A stretch of 64,000 bases of DNA from Cryomorphaceae bacterium BACL29 MAG-121220-bin8 (GTDB lineage: Bacteria > Bacteroidota > Bacteroidia > Flavobacteriales > Flavobacteriaceae), in assembly GCA_905181705.1 (NCBI GenBank), contig CAJIYP010000002.1, positions 124,001 through 188,000 of the forward strand, in the 5' to 3' direction. Positions 54,291-64,000 of this stretch are shown here, piece by piece. The number at the start of each line of letters is the position of its first letter. Position 1 is the stretch's first letter. The notes under the pieces are model-generated. The model was not told the DNA's origin and did not search any database. It was given only the letters and a program-made list of their open reading frames with translations. Both the position numbers and the translations under genes were made by a program.

Positions 54291-55303
54291 TGAAAATTGC
54301 TGTAGTTATCCTTAACTGGAATGGACTTAAACTTTTAAAAGAGTTTTTACCAAGTGTAGTAAATTATTCTGATGACAATCCAATTTATATAATTGATAAT
54401 CACTCTGATGATTTATCTCTAGATTACATTAAAGCAAATTATCCCAATATAAATATCATTTTAAATGCTGAAAACTTCGGCTATGCTAAAGGATATAATG
54501 AAGGATTAAAGGAGGTTAATGAAGAGGTTTATTGTTTATTAAACAACGATGTTGAGGTTACTAAAGGATGGCTTGATCCAGTTATAAAAGAGTTTAGTTC
54601 TAACAAATTAATATCAGTAATACAACCAAAAATATTAGATTACAAAAATAAGAATAAGTTTGAACACGCTGGTGCTGCTGGTGGGTTTATAGATTATTAT
54701 GGATATCCATATTGTAGAGGAAGAGTCTTTGATGAAGTTGAACATGATAATGGTCAATACGATCAAGACATTGATATTTTCTGGGCATCAGGTGCTTGTT
54801 TTTTTATTAAAAAAGAAGTTTTTAATAATTTAGAAGGATTCGATGAGAATTTTTATTGTCATATGGAAGAAATTGATCTATGTTGGAGAATTACAAATCA
54901 TAATCCTGATTTAAAAAAAAAATTTGTTTATAAAAGTATTGTCTATCACTTAGGGGGCGGATCTCTTAGTTATAATGATCCTAAAAAACTTTATTATAAT
55001 ATAAGAAATCATTCCTATATGTTAATTAAAAACACCAATATTTCTCAATTTTACTCACTTAGATTATGGGTAATTGGAAGGATTAATTTGTTATTACTAT
55101 TGTATTATATTTCTTCTACAAAATTTTTATTTGTAAAAAAATATTTTAAACTGTGGAGTTCTTTAAACTTTGCCCAACAACAACATAAATATTTTTTATT
55201 AAGAAAAAACAATAATACACCTAAATATTACGTTATTAAATCAATTATATACAATTATTTAATTTTAAAAAAAAGAAAATATTCTGAATTAAATAAGAGT
55301 TAA
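54290..55303 (+). CDS. Family 2 glycosyltransferase
   Basis: A 337-residue GT2 (GT-A fold) enzyme. The nucleotide-binding start is VVILNWNGLKLL, followed by YIIDNHSDD, LNAENFGYAKGYNEGL and the DxD-like metal motif LLNNDVEV, then a catalytic region FYCHMEEIDLCWRI. The C-terminal part has hydrophobic stretches. It probably builds a surface polysaccharide or glycan; the sugar and acceptor are unknown. It begins on the last base of the HSDR_N-like gene. Confidence 0.9.
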   Translation: MKIAVVILNWNGLKLLKEFLPSVVNYSDDNPIYIIDNHSDDLSLDYIKANYPNINIILNAENFGYAKGYNEGLKEVNEEVYCLLNNDVEVTKGWLDPVIKEFSSNKLISVIQPKILDYKNKNKFEHAGAAGGFIDYYGYPYCRGRVFDEVEHDNGQYDQDIDIFWASGACFFIKKEVFNNLEGFDENFYCHMEEIDLCWRITNHNPDLKKKFVYKSIVYHLGGGSLSYNDPKKLYYNIRNHSYMLIKNTNISQFYSLRLWVIGRINLLLLLYYISSTKFLFVKKYFKLWSSLNFAQQQHKYFLLRKNNNTPKYYVIKSIIYNYLILKKRKYSELNKS

Positions 55304-55330
55304 ATTAATGAATTAGTACAGATATTTTAC

Positions 55331-55338
55331 TAAATTTG
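55331..55338 (+). promoter_or_regulatory. Putative -7 box of the OmpA-family gene
   Basis: TAAATTTG matches TAnnTTTG and ends 28 bases before the ATG at 55367. The -33 element is not evident. Confidence 0.4.
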
Positions 55339-55366
55339 AAAACTTAAACAAATTAAAATAATAAAC

Positions 55367-56224
55367 ATGAAAAAAATATTTTTAACACTTTTTACACTGT
55401 CGATTTTATTTCCTTCTTGTATTTCTCAAAAGAAATATGCTGCACTTGAAGCTATGAACCAGCAAAGTAAAGATTTACTAAATTCAGCTACTGTAAAACT
55501 TAATAGTTGTATTGATGAAAAGGCTGGTGCTGAAGCTGAATTAAAAACATTAAAAGAACAGGTTACTTTTTTATCTAATAACAATCAAGATTTAATTAAT
55601 ACTATGGGTAATCTTACTACCCTATCTCAAAAAGGAGCAGATAATCTTGAAAAATCTCTTGAAAGTATGAAAGAGAAAGATTTAACTATTAATACTATGC
55701 GCGATGCTGTAACAAGAAGAGACTCTGTAACTTTAGCGTTAGTAACAAGTCTTAAAGGTACTTTTATAGATATTAATGACAAAGATATTGAGATTAATGT
55801 TGAGAAAGGTGTTGTATTTATTTCAATTTCTGATAAATTACTTTTTAACAGCGGAAGTTATGTTGTTTCTGAAAGAGCAAAAGAGGTTTTGGGTAAAGTT
55901 GCTAAAGTAGTTTTAGACAAACCTGAGATAGAGTTTTTAGTTGAAGGTCACACTGACGACCAATCAATTCAAAATGAAGTTCTTTTAGACAACTGGGATT
56001 TAAGTGTTAAAAGAGCAACTTCTGTAGTAAGAGTTTTACAAAATGACTTTGGTGTTCAGCCTGAAAGAATGACTGCTGCTGGAAGAAGTTATTATGTGCC
56101 TGTTGTAGATAATGATACTCCTGAAAATAGATCTAAAAATAGAAGAACTAGAATTGTTGTTCTTCCAAAATTAGATCAATTTTATGATCTTATTGAACAA
56201 GGTATGAAAGCGGCAAGCAACTAG
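55367..56224 (+). CDS. OmpA-family lipoprotein
   Basis: A 285-residue protein with a lipoprotein signal (lipobox LFPSC, Cys18), a coiled-coil spacer (about 25-125) and a C-terminal OmpA/MotB peptidoglycan-binding domain (about 150-275). The domain has LLFNSGSYVVSERAKEVL, VEGHTDDQSI, NWDLSVKRATSVVRVL and NRRTRIVVLP. It probably tethers the outer membrane to peptidoglycan. It is followed by a strong terminator and is a single-gene unit. Confidence 0.93.
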   Translation: MKKIFLTLFTLSILFPSCISQKKYAALEAMNQQSKDLLNSATVKLNSCIDEKAGAEAELKTLKEQVTFLSNNNQDLINTMGNLTTLSQKGADNLEKSLESMKEKDLTINTMRDAVTRRDSVTLALVTSLKGTFIDINDKDIEINVEKGVVFISISDKLLFNSGSYVVSERAKEVLGKVAKVVLDKPEIEFLVEGHTDDQSIQNEVLLDNWDLSVKRATSVVRVLQNDFGVQPERMTAAGRSYYVPVVDNDTPENRSKNRRTRIVVLPKLDQFYDLIEQGMKAASN

Positions 56225-56242
56225 TATTTATTTGATATTTTA

Positions 56243-56274
56243 AAAAACACATCTTTGAGATGTGTTTTTTTTTG
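56243..56274 (+). terminator. Intrinsic terminator of the OmpA-family gene
   Basis: Stem AAAAACACATCT with AGATGTGTTTTT around a short loop, with a T-run of nine, starting about 20 bases after the stop codon. Confidence 0.9.
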
Positions 56275-56359
56275 CTTAACTAACTCATATTAAAAAACTT
56301 TATAAAGATTTATTTAATACCCAATTAAATAGTCGACATTTGCACCCTTAATTAAGAAA

Positions 56360-58105
56360 ATGGGTAATTTTAAAGATTTAGGTATTAATAAAGGACTTTT
56401 AAAGTCAATTGAAGAATTAGGTTTTGAATCCCCTACTCCAGTTCAAGAACAGGCAATCCCAATATTATTAAAAGACAAAACTGATTTAATAGCCTTGGCG
56501 CAAACTGGAACTGGAAAGACTGCAGCCTTTGGACTTCCAAGTATCCAACAAATTGATCCTAAAATTAAAAATGTTCAAACAATTATATTGTGTCCTACTA
56601 GAGAACTTTGTATTCAAATTTCTAAAGATCTTTTAACCTACTCTAAATATTTAGATTATGTTAAAATTGTTGCAGTTTATGGTGGAACTAGTATTGAAAA
56701 TCAAATAAAATCTATTAAAAAAGGTGTTCAAATTGTAGTTGGCACACCTGGAAGAACAAAAGACTTAATCAAAAGAAGAGTTTTGAAATTAGATATTGTT
56801 AATAGAGTAGTTTTAGATGAAGCTGATGAAATGCTTAGTATGGGTTTTAAAGAAGATTTAAACTATATTTTAGATACTACTTCAGAGAATAGACAAACTA
56901 TGCTTTTTTCTGCTACTATGTCTAGGGAAGTTAGGTCCATTTCTAAAAAGTTCATGAAAGACTCTAAAGAAATAACTGTTGAAAAATTAAATTCTGGAGC
57001 AAAAAATGTAGAACATCATGTCTACAACGTAAATTCTCGAGACAAATACGATACTTTAAAAAGAATAGCGGATTTCAACCCCAGTATTTATGGAATAGTA
57101 TTTTGTAGGACTAGAAGAGAAACTCAAGATATAGCTAATAAATTTATGAATGATGGCTATAATGCTGATGCAATTCATGGGGAATTATCTCAAAGTCAAA
57201 GAGATGAGGTAATGTCCAGGTTTAGAGACAAATCATTACAAATATTAATTGCAACTGACGTTGCAGCGAGAGGTTTAGATGTTGATAGTTTAACTCATGT
57301 TATCAATTATTCTCTTCCTGATGATCCTGAAGTTTACACACATAGAAGTGGACGTACCGGAAGGGCAGGTAAAAATGGAATTTCAATTGCTATTTCAAAT
57401 TCAAGAGAAGGAAGAAAATTAAAGTCTATAGAAAATAAATCTCAAATTAATTTTATTAGAAAAGATGTTCCATCAGGAAAAGAAATATGCTCAAAACAAC
57501 TTTTTAAATTAATTGAGAAAATTGAAAAAGTTAAAGTTGATGAAAAACAAATTGAACCATTTCTCCCTGATATTTATTCAAAACTTGAATGGCTATCCAG
57601 AGAAGATTTAATAAAGCATTTTGTTTCTGCAGAATTTAATAAATTTTTAGATTATTATAATAAATCTAAAGATATTAAGAGTGAAAGTAAAAAGGCAGAT
57701 AAATCCTTTGGAGAAAGATTAAGAAGAAGAACAGATTTCTCCAACTTATCAATTAATATTGGAAGAAAGAATGGAGTTACTCCTATTGAACTTATTTCTT
57801 TAGTTAATAGAGTAGTAAAATCAAATGAGATGGAGATTGGTGCTATCGATATAAGAGAATCATATACTATTTTTGAAATTGATAATCAAGTTGAGAAAGA
57901 TTTAATGAAAAAGATTTCAAAAGTGGATTTTGATGGTGTAGATTTAATTATAAAAGAATCAAAAGAAAAGGCTGAACGAAAATTTCAAAGAGATAAAAAC
58001 AACAAATCTAGTTTTAATAAAGGAAAAAAAAGAAGAGGTGATTTTGATAAAGGCTTTAAAGGAAATTCTGGAAGAAAAAATAAAAAAGGTAGATATAATA
58101 ATTAA
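56360..58105 (+). CDS. DEAD-box RNA helicase with DbpA-like RNA-binding domain
   Basis: A 581-residue helicase. Motifs in order are the Q motif PTPVQEQAIP, Walker A AQTGTGKT, PTRELC, GTPGR, LDEADEM, SAT, the second RecA domain with ATDVAARGLD, and HRSGRTGRAGK. Residues about 460-545 fit a DbpA-type RNA-recognition domain (SINIGRKNGVTPIEL), followed by a basic tail (KGKKRRGDFDKGFKG). It likely acts in ribosome assembly or cold adaptation. It is convergent with the UvrD-family gene by a four-base overlap. Confidence 0.94.
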   Translation: MGNFKDLGINKGLLKSIEELGFESPTPVQEQAIPILLKDKTDLIALAQTGTGKTAAFGLPSIQQIDPKIKNVQTIILCPTRELCIQISKDLLTYSKYLDYVKIVAVYGGTSIENQIKSIKKGVQIVVGTPGRTKDLIKRRVLKLDIVNRVVLDEADEMLSMGFKEDLNYILDTTSENRQTMLFSATMSREVRSISKKFMKDSKEITVEKLNSGAKNVEHHVYNVNSRDKYDTLKRIADFNPSIYGIVFCRTRRETQDIANKFMNDGYNADAIHGELSQSQRDEVMSRFRDKSLQILIATDVAARGLDVDSLTHVINYSLPDDPEVYTHRSGRTGRAGKNGISIAISNSREGRKLKSIENKSQINFIRKDVPSGKEICSKQLFKLIEKIEKVKVDEKQIEPFLPDIYSKLEWLSREDLIKHFVSAEFNKFLDYYNKSKDIKSESKKADKSFGERLRRRTDFSNLSINIGRKNGVTPIELISLVNRVVKSNEMEIGAIDIRESYTIFEIDNQVEKDLMKKISKVDFDGVDLIIKESKEKAERKFQRDKNNKSSFNKGKKRRGDFDKGFKGNSGRKNKKGRYNN

Positions 58106-60360
58106 TTATAAATATCATATTTAGCAAATTTCAATAGTATTCTTTTAACTCCACTAGTTTTAAATTCTACTTCCGCTTTTTTATCAGGTCCTGTCCCTTC
58201 TGTTTCGAGTACTTTACCCTTACCAAATCTATTATGAATAATTAAGTCTCCTTTATTAATATCTATATAATTGGTACTTTGTATACTTATTGGGGAAGTT
58301 TTTTTTAATTCTTTTAATTTAATTTTATTCTTAGGTTTTTTAAACCTTATAAAATTGTCATCAATAGCTTTTTCAGAACTAATTATATTGGTATAGGAAT
58401 TAAAATTTGTAAATCTCTTGTCAATTTCGTCTATAAATCTACTTGGTTCACAATCGTTTAATTTTCCCCATCTATATCTAGTTTTAGCGTATGTCAAAAT
58501 AACTTTTTTCTTTGCTCTAGTTATAGCTACATAAAAAAGTCTTCTTTCTTCTTCTAAATCAGACCTCGTTGTAGAGCTTAATGCTGAAGGAAATAAATCT
58601 TCTTCTAATCCTACAACATAAACATGATTAAACTCTAGTCCTTTTGCTAAGTGAATTGTCATAAGAGAAACTTTCTTTTCAGTCTCATTAATATCTTTAT
58701 CGAGTTCAGATGCTAATGCAACATCTTCTAAAAATTCATTTAAGCTACCATTTGAACCTACTACTTCTTCTTGTCCTTCTATAAAGTCTTTCATACCATT
58801 TAACAATTCCTCAATATTATCTATTCTAGCGATTGATTCTGGCGTACCCTCAGTTTTTAAAATGTTAATTATTCCTATTCTTTTTAAAACTTCATCAACA
58901 ATTTCAAATGCATTTAATTTAATATTTAATAATTGTAAGCTTTTAATTAACAAAAAGAATTCGTTTAATTTATTTTTTGTTCCTGAATTAATGTTTATTT
59001 CAATATTATTTAAACTTCCCAAGACATTAAATAAACTAATGTTATTTTCATTAGCATATACCAATAATTTATCTAAAGTTGTCTGTCCTATTCCTCTAGT
59101 TGGAAAGTTTATTATTCTTTTAATACTTTCCTCATCATTAGGATTAACAATAACTCTTAAGTATCCTAAAACATCTTTAATTTCCTTTCTTTGATAAAAA
59201 GACAGTCCACCATAAACTTGGTATGAAATATTTTTTCTTCTTAATGCATCTTCAATGGATCTAGATTGAGCATTAGTTCGATACAATACTGCAAATGCAT
59301 CATTATCTAATTGAAAATTATTTATATTTTCATAAATAGATGTTGAGACAAATCTACCCTCTTCGGAATCTGTTATGGATTGATTTATTTCAATTTTCTC
59401 ACCACTTTCATTTTCTGTCCATACTTCTTTATCTAATTTATTTATGTTATTATTTATTACAGAATTAGCAGCGTTAACTATATTTTTAGTAGATCTGTAG
59501 TTTTGCTCCAGTCTGTAAACAGTAGCATTAGAGTAGTCTTTTTGAAAACTTAAAATATTTTCAATATTTGCTCCTCTAAATCCATAAATACTTTGAGCAT
59601 CATCTCCAACAACGCATAAATTTTCATATCTATCAGCTAATGCTTTTACTATTAAGTATTGTGAGTGATTCGTATCTTGATATTCATCTACATGAATATA
59701 TTTGAATCTTTCTTGATATTTTGCTAAAACTTCTGGAAATCTGTTAAGTAATTCATTTGTTTTTAATAATAAATCATCAAAATCCATCGCAGAAGCTTTA
59801 AAGCATCTGTTGACATATGTTTGATAAATTTTTCCAAACAAAGGTCTTCTAGACTCATTATCTTGTTGAATAAGCTCCTGGTTAGACAAATATGCTTTGA
59901 TTGTGACAAGATTATTTTTTAATGATGAAATTCTATTTCTTATGTTTTTATATTTGTATAAATCTTTATCAAGTTTTAATTCTTTTATTATTGTAGCAAT
60001 AAGCCTATCAGAATCTTGAGTATCATAAATAGTGAAATTAGATGAATATCCCAATAAATCTGACTCCGATCTTAATATTCTAGCGAAAATAGAATGAAAG
60101 GTACCCATCCATAGACTTTTTGATTTACTTTCACCTACAATGTTAGAAATTCTTGATTTCATTTCTCTAGCAGCTTTATTAGTAAAAGTTAAGGATAATA
60201 TTGAAAAAGGATCTACTCCCATTTCCATTAAATAGGCTATTCTGTAAGTTAGAACTCTAGTTTTTCCAGATCCAGCTCCAGCAATAACCATGATAGGCCC
60301 ATTCTTGTGTATTGTTGGTAATTTTTGAGAGTCGTTTAATTGACTTAGATAGTCTTCCAA
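58102..60360 (-). CDS. UvrD/PcrA-type superfamily 1 DNA helicase
   Basis: A 752-residue 3'-5' DNA helicase. Motifs include GAGSGKTRVLTYRIAYL (Walker A, about 27-45), SLTFTNKAAREM, VDEYQDTNHSQY (Walker B), VGDDAQSIYGFRGA, EQNYRST and the C-terminal LMTIHLAKGLEF and YVAITRAK. The C-terminus has a Tudor-like segment (DLIIHNRFGKGKVL) typical of PcrA/UvrD. Acts in excision repair and replication restart. It is divergent from recG across about 70 bases. Confidence 0.95.
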   Translation of the reverse strand: MEDYLSQLNDSQKLPTIHKNGPIMVIAGAGSGKTRVLTYRIAYLMEMGVDPFSILSLTFTNKAAREMKSRISNIVGESKSKSLWMGTFHSIFARILRSESDLLGYSSNFTIYDTQDSDRLIATIIKELKLDKDLYKYKNIRNRISSLKNNLVTIKAYLSNQELIQQDNESRRPLFGKIYQTYVNRCFKASAMDFDDLLLKTNELLNRFPEVLAKYQERFKYIHVDEYQDTNHSQYLIVKALADRYENLCVVGDDAQSIYGFRGANIENILSFQKDYSNATVYRLEQNYRSTKNIVNAANSVINNNINKLDKEVWTENESGEKIEINQSITDSEEGRFVSTSIYENINNFQLDNDAFAVLYRTNAQSRSIEDALRRKNISYQVYGGLSFYQRKEIKDVLGYLRVIVNPNDEESIKRIINFPTRGIGQTTLDKLLVYANENNISLFNVLGSLNNIEININSGTKNKLNEFFLLIKSLQLLNIKLNAFEIVDEVLKRIGIINILKTEGTPESIARIDNIEELLNGMKDFIEGQEEVVGSNGSLNEFLEDVALASELDKDINETEKKVSLMTIHLAKGLEFNHVYVVGLEEDLFPSALSSTTRSDLEEERRLFYVAITRAKKKVILTYAKTRYRWGKLNDCEPSRFIDEIDKRFTNFNSYTNIISSEKAIDDNFIRFKKPKNKIKLKELKKTSPISIQSTNYIDINKGDLIIHNRFGKGKVLETEGTGPDKKAEVEFKTSGVKRILLKFAKYDIYN

Positions 60361-60430
60361 TTAAAATAATTATTTAAAGAATTTTTTAGGTATTTATAAC
60401 CTTATAAAGTTAATAAATTATATTAGTGTT

Positions 60431-62536
60431 GTGAAAGAAAATTATTTAAATACACCAATAGATTATTTAAAGGGAGTTGGTCCAAATAGAGCTGATTTAT
60501 TAAAATCAGAATTAAAAATTTTCACATATAATGATTTGTTATATTTTTTTCCATTTAGATATATTGATAAGACTAAGTATCATAATATATCTGAATTAGA
60601 GGATACAAATTCATATGTTCAGATAATTGGAAAATTTACTAATCTAAGACACTCCGATAATTCTAAAGTTAAAAGATTGATTGGTGTATTTTCAGATGAA
60701 AATGGAGAAATTGAAGTGGTTTGGTTCAGAGGAATCAAATGGATAGAAAAATCTATAAAACTTAATCAAAAGTATGTTTTATATGGAAAAATAAACTTGT
60801 TTAATAAAAAGTTTTCAATAGTTCATCCAGATACTGAATTATTAGAAAAACATACTCAGACATTGAAAAATGCTTTACTTCCTATTTATAGCTCCTCCGA
60901 ATCATTGTCCGCTAGAGGGATTAACAATAAGTTGTTTAGAGATCTTGTATTGAATGTTTTTAAAAACTCTAATAATTCATTTAATGAAAATCTAAACCGA
61001 AATATTAACGAAAAATATAAACTTATTTCTAAATACGAGGCGTTACTCAATATACATTTCCCAAAAAGCCAATTATTACTAAGTAAATCTCAATTTAGAT
61101 TAAAATATGAGGAATTTTTTTTTATTCAATTACAGTTTGTTTTTAAAAATCTAATAAATAAAAATAAATTTAAAGGTTTCAATTTTTCAAAAGTTGGTAG
61201 TTTCTTTAATGATTTTTATAATAATCATCTAGAATTTAATCTTACAAATGCTCAAAAAAATGTTGTTAGAGAAATAAGAAAAGATTTTTCTAGTAATGCT
61301 CAAATGAATAGACTTTTGCAGGGAGATGTTGGATCAGGAAAAACAATAGTAGCACTACTCTCTTGCTTAATAGCAATTGACAATAATTATCAAACAACTA
61401 TAATTGCCCCCACTGAGATTTTAGCTCAGCAACATTACTATAGTATTAGTAATTCAGTTCAAGCATTGGAATTAAATGTTAGAATTTTAACAGGCTCAAC
61501 TTCTAAAAAAGAAAGAATTGAATTATTTGATGAATTAAAAAATGGTCTTATTGATATTTTGATTGGTACTCATGCTATAATTGAAGACAAGGTAATTTTT
61601 AAAAATTTAGGTTTAGCAATTATTGACGAACAACATCGTTTTGGTGTAGCTCAAAGATCTAAACTTTGGAAAAAGAATTGCACTCCTCCTCACATACTTG
61701 TAATGACTGCAACACCAATACCAAGAACACTTGCTATGAGTGTTTATGGAGATTTAGACATTTCAATAATTGATGAATTACCCCCTGGAAGAAAGGTTGT
61801 TAAAACCGTACATAGAACTGACAAAAATCGTTTACAGGTTTTTAAATTTTTAAAAGATGAAATTAAAAAAGGTAGACAAATATATGTTGTTTATCCTTTG
61901 ATAGAAGAGTCAAAGAAAATGGATTATAAGGATTTAATGGATGGTTATGAGAGTATTGAAAGAGAGTTTCCTAAAGAACATTATCAAATTAGTATTCTTC
62001 ACGGAAGAATGAAAACTGAAGATAAGAGTTATGAAATGGATAGATTTAAAAATAAAGAAACTCAAATAATGGTGTCTACAACAGTAATTGAGGTTGGTGT
62101 TAATATACCTAATGCTTCAGTAATGGTTATTGAAAGTTCAGAAAGGTTTGGTCTGTCTCAACTTCATCAATTAAGAGGAAGAGTTGGAAGAGGTTCAGAA
62201 GATAGTTACTGTATTTTAATGTCAAAAGAAAAACTAAGTAATGATGCTAGAACAAGAATTAAAACTATGACAGTCACAAATGATGGTTTTAAAATTGCAG
62301 AAGTTGACATGAATTTGAGAGGACCTGGTAATATATTAGGTACTCAACAAAGTGGTCTTTTGAATTTTAAAATCGCTGATATAATTAGAGATAAAGATAT
62401 TTTAAATTTAGCTAGAGAAGATGCTAAAAAGTTAATAGAAAATGATTCTCAGTTAAAACATGCTGAAAATAAAGAAATAAGAGAAGAATACTCTAAGTTA
62501 AATAAGAATAGTATTCTTTGGAAACATATAAGTTAA
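60431..62536 (+). CDS. recG: ATP-dependent DNA helicase RecG
   Basis: Branch-migration helicase acting on stalled forks and Holliday junctions. The 701-residue protein has the wedge/OB region at the N-terminus (LIGVFSDENGEIEVVWF), Walker A LQGDVGSGKTIVA, IIDEQHRFGV, MTATPIPRTLAMS and the C-terminal VIEVGVNIPNA and QLRGRVGRG. The start is GTG at 60431. pheT follows after a 63-base gap. Confidence 0.97.
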   Translation: MKENYLNTPIDYLKGVGPNRADLLKSELKIFTYNDLLYFFPFRYIDKTKYHNISELEDTNSYVQIIGKFTNLRHSDNSKVKRLIGVFSDENGEIEVVWFRGIKWIEKSIKLNQKYVLYGKINLFNKKFSIVHPDTELLEKHTQTLKNALLPIYSSSESLSARGINNKLFRDLVLNVFKNSNNSFNENLNRNINEKYKLISKYEALLNIHFPKSQLLLSKSQFRLKYEEFFFIQLQFVFKNLINKNKFKGFNFSKVGSFFNDFYNNHLEFNLTNAQKNVVREIRKDFSSNAQMNRLLQGDVGSGKTIVALLSCLIAIDNNYQTTIIAPTEILAQQHYYSISNSVQALELNVRILTGSTSKKERIELFDELKNGLIDILIGTHAIIEDKVIFKNLGLAIIDEQHRFGVAQRSKLWKKNCTPPHILVMTATPIPRTLAMSVYGDLDISIIDELPPGRKVVKTVHRTDKNRLQVFKFLKDEIKKGRQIYVVYPLIEESKKMDYKDLMDGYESIEREFPKEHYQISILHGRMKTEDKSYEMDRFKNKETQIMVSTTVIEVGVNIPNASVMVIESSERFGLSQLHQLRGRVGRGSEDSYCILMSKEKLSNDARTRIKTMTVTNDGFKIAEVDMNLRGPGNILGTQQSGLLNFKIADIIRDKDILNLAREDAKKLIENDSQLKHAENKEIREEYSKLNKNSILWKHIS

Positions 62537-62599
62537 TAATTAAAAAAATATTTAAAATTAAATTTTCATAATTGTATCTTTACGTATAATAATTAAAGA

Positions 62600-64000
62600 A
62601 TGAACATTTCATATAATTGGCTTAAACAGTTTTTGAAAATTGATTTGGAAATTGATCAAATTTCTGAAATTTTGACAGATATTGGTTTAGAGGTTGAAGG
62701 TGTAAGTAAATATCAAAAATTTAATGGAAGTTTAGATGGTTTGGTGGTAGGTAAAGTTCTTACTTGTATTAAACACCCTAATGCAGATAGACTTAAATTA
62801 ACTACTGTTAACATTGGGGATGATGATCTTTTGCAGGTTGTATGTGGGGCTCCTAATATTAAAAAAAATCAAACTGTAATTGTAGCTACTGTTGGCACTA
62901 CTTTATACCCTGTTAATGGAGAAGAATTCAAAATCAATAAAAGTAAGATTAGGGGAGAGTTGAGTCAAGGAATGATTTGTGCTGAAGATGAAATTGGTAT
63001 TGGCGATTCTCATGACGGAATCATTGTTTTAGACAATGAACATGAAGCAGGTAAAAAAGTTTCAGAAATATTTGATTGTTACGAAGATTATGTTTTTGAT
63101 ATAGGATTGACTCCAAATCGTTCGGATGCAATGAGTCATTTTGGTGTAGCCAGAGATATTAGGGCTGCACTAATGCATAAGGGCCATAAACTTGAACTTA
63201 TAACCCCTTCGGTATCTTCCTTTCATATTAATACAAGATCAAAAAAAATAAACGTTAAAGTAAAGGACACTAAATTAAGTCCAAGGTTTACTGGATTATG
63301 CATTGAGAATATTAAAATTGAAAAATCTCCAGAATGGATTCAAAATAGATTAAAAAGCATAGGACTCAGTCCTATTAATAATGTTGTTGATATTACTAAT
63401 TATGTTATGCATGAATTAGGTCAACCTTTACATGCTTATGATTTAGATAAAATTAAATCTAATTCCATAGAAATAAAAAACTTGAAAGAAAACACAAAAT
63501 TTATTACCCTTGACGGAGTTGAAAGACAACTAAATGGTAATGATTTAATGATTTGTGATAAAGATATTCCAATGTGCATTGCTGGAGTTTTTGGTGGAGA
63601 TTTACATGGTGTAAATAACAATACACATTCTATTTTTTTAGAAAGCGCTTGTTTCAATTCTGTATCAATAAGAAAAACAGCAAAACATCATTCAATCAAT
63701 AGTGATTCATCGTTCAGATTTGAAAGAGGAATTGACATAGAGTTGGTTAAGTATTCACTAAAAAGAGCTGCATTATTGATTTGTGAAATTTGTGATGGAA
63801 AAATATGTAGCGACATTATTGATGAGTTTTCTAATAAAATAGAATCTAAATCAATTTTACTTAACTACGAAAAAACTAATAATTTAATTGGACAAGTTAT
63901 TCCTCCGGAGGAAATAAAATCAATTTTAACTTCATTAGATTTTAAAATTAATAATATCACTGAAACTGGTATTGGCTTAACAGTTCCCTCATACAGACAC
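62600..64000 (+). CDS. pheT: Phenylalanyl-tRNA synthetase beta subunit, cut by the window end
   Basis: An open frame of 467 codons from ATG 62600 to the edge; the family is about 800 residues, so the C-terminal part is missing. The start MNISYNWLKQFL is typical. Residues 40-150 are the EMAP-like tRNA-binding domain (VVGKVLTCIKHPNADRLKLT, VVCGAPNI). B3/B4 segments include SPRFTGL and NNVVDITNYVMHELGQPLHAYD, and a further region has SSFRFERGIDI. It charges tRNA-Phe together with PheS, which is not in the window. Confidence 0.95.
   Translation, partial: MNISYNWLKQFLKIDLEIDQISEILTDIGLEVEGVSKYQKFNGSLDGLVVGKVLTCIKHPNADRLKLTTVNIGDDDLLQVVCGAPNIKKNQTVIVATVGTTLYPVNGEEFKINKSKIRGELSQGMICAEDEIGIGDSHDGIIVLDNEHEAGKKVSEIFDCYEDYVFDIGLTPNRSDAMSHFGVARDIRAALMHKGHKLELITPSVSSFHINTRSKKINVKVKDTKLSPRFTGLCIENIKIEKSPEWIQNRLKSIGLSPINNVVDITNYVMHELGQPLHAYDLDKIKSNSIEIKNLKENTKFITLDGVERQLNGNDLMICDKDIPMCIAGVFGGDLHGVNNNTHSIFLESACFNSVSIRKTAKHHSINSDSSFRFERGIDIELVKYSLKRAALLICEICDGKICSDIIDEFSNKIESKSILLNYEKTNNLIGQVIPPEEIKSILTSLDFKINNITETGIGLTVPSYRH

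Noticed and set aside
1-64000. tRNA or rRNA genes, CRISPR arrays, transposons or prophage.
   Set aside because: By eye no cloverleaf with a GGTTCGA-type T-loop, no regularly spaced repeats and no transposase, integrase or phage gene was found; a tRNAscan or CRISPR tool run would be decisive.

Overview
The window looks like chromosomal DNA of a marine member of the Bacteroidota, most likely a Flavobacteriia-type genome. It is very AT-rich and densely packed with housekeeping genes. Phylum-typical signs include a PorX-type response regulator with a PglZ domain, a fused LpxC-FabZ protein, a fused E1 alpha/beta 2-oxoacid dehydrogenase, a bifunctional HisB, a fused HisIE, DUF4369-thioredoxin and DUF2911 proteins, and start regions with TAnnTTTG boxes and little sign of Shine-Dalgarno sequences. 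No tRNA, rRNA, CRISPR array, transposase or phage gene was seen.

Layout: 1-8.2 kb holds an unidentified left-edge ORF, an Lrp-type regulator, PEP carboxylase, 3-dehydroquinate synthase, proline dehydrogenase, and a minus-strand porX-tsaE-small membrane protein cluster. 8.2-14.5 kb is one plus-strand series: lpxD, lpxC-fabZ, lpxA, efp, sucD, fabG, prohibitin. 14.5-17.3 kb is the most unusual part. Two homologous leader-peptide attenuators (14526-14637 and 17182-17294) bracket a predicted pentameric ligand-gated ion channel and a divergent secreted protein. The second attenuator precedes a complete histidine operon (hisGDCBHAF-IE, 17.3-24.3 kb). 24.4-33 kb carries a cold-shock-domain protein, DUF2911, an amidohydrolase, alanine dehydrogenase, a 2OG-Fe(II) oxygenase, a SUI1-type factor, small membrane proteins, uracil-DNA glycosylase and MutS2. 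33-34 kb is damaged: a frameshifted DCC-family gene and a headless, relatively GC-rich FN3-like remnant abutting a dicarboxylate/glutamate symporter. 34-43.9 kb has chorismate synthase, D-lactate dehydrogenase, a lipid-anchored thioredoxin, a rhomboid, an LpxL-like acyltransferase, GlmM and a frameshifted gamma-glutamyltransferase. 43.9-64 kb has UvrA, a LOG protein, an M1-like/beta-barrel protein, the E1 fusion, HolA, an HSDR_N-like protein, a GT2 glycosyltransferase, an OmpA lipoprotein, a DEAD-box helicase, UvrD/PcrA, RecG and the start of pheT.

How genes work together: the his operon is self-sufficient for PRPP-to-histidine synthesis and appears controlled by translation-coupled attenuation. 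The leader peptide has three consecutive His codons, followed by an alternative pairing with the terminator arm. An orphan copy 2.66 kb upstream has a compensatory base change that preserves the same antiterminator pairing, but no gene follows it on its strand. Lipid A early steps (lpxD, lpxC-fabZ, lpxA) are clustered; a late acyltransferase lies at 39.9 kb. Several DNA repair and recombination genes (ung, mutS2, uvrA, uvrD/pcrA, recG) are scattered through the window.
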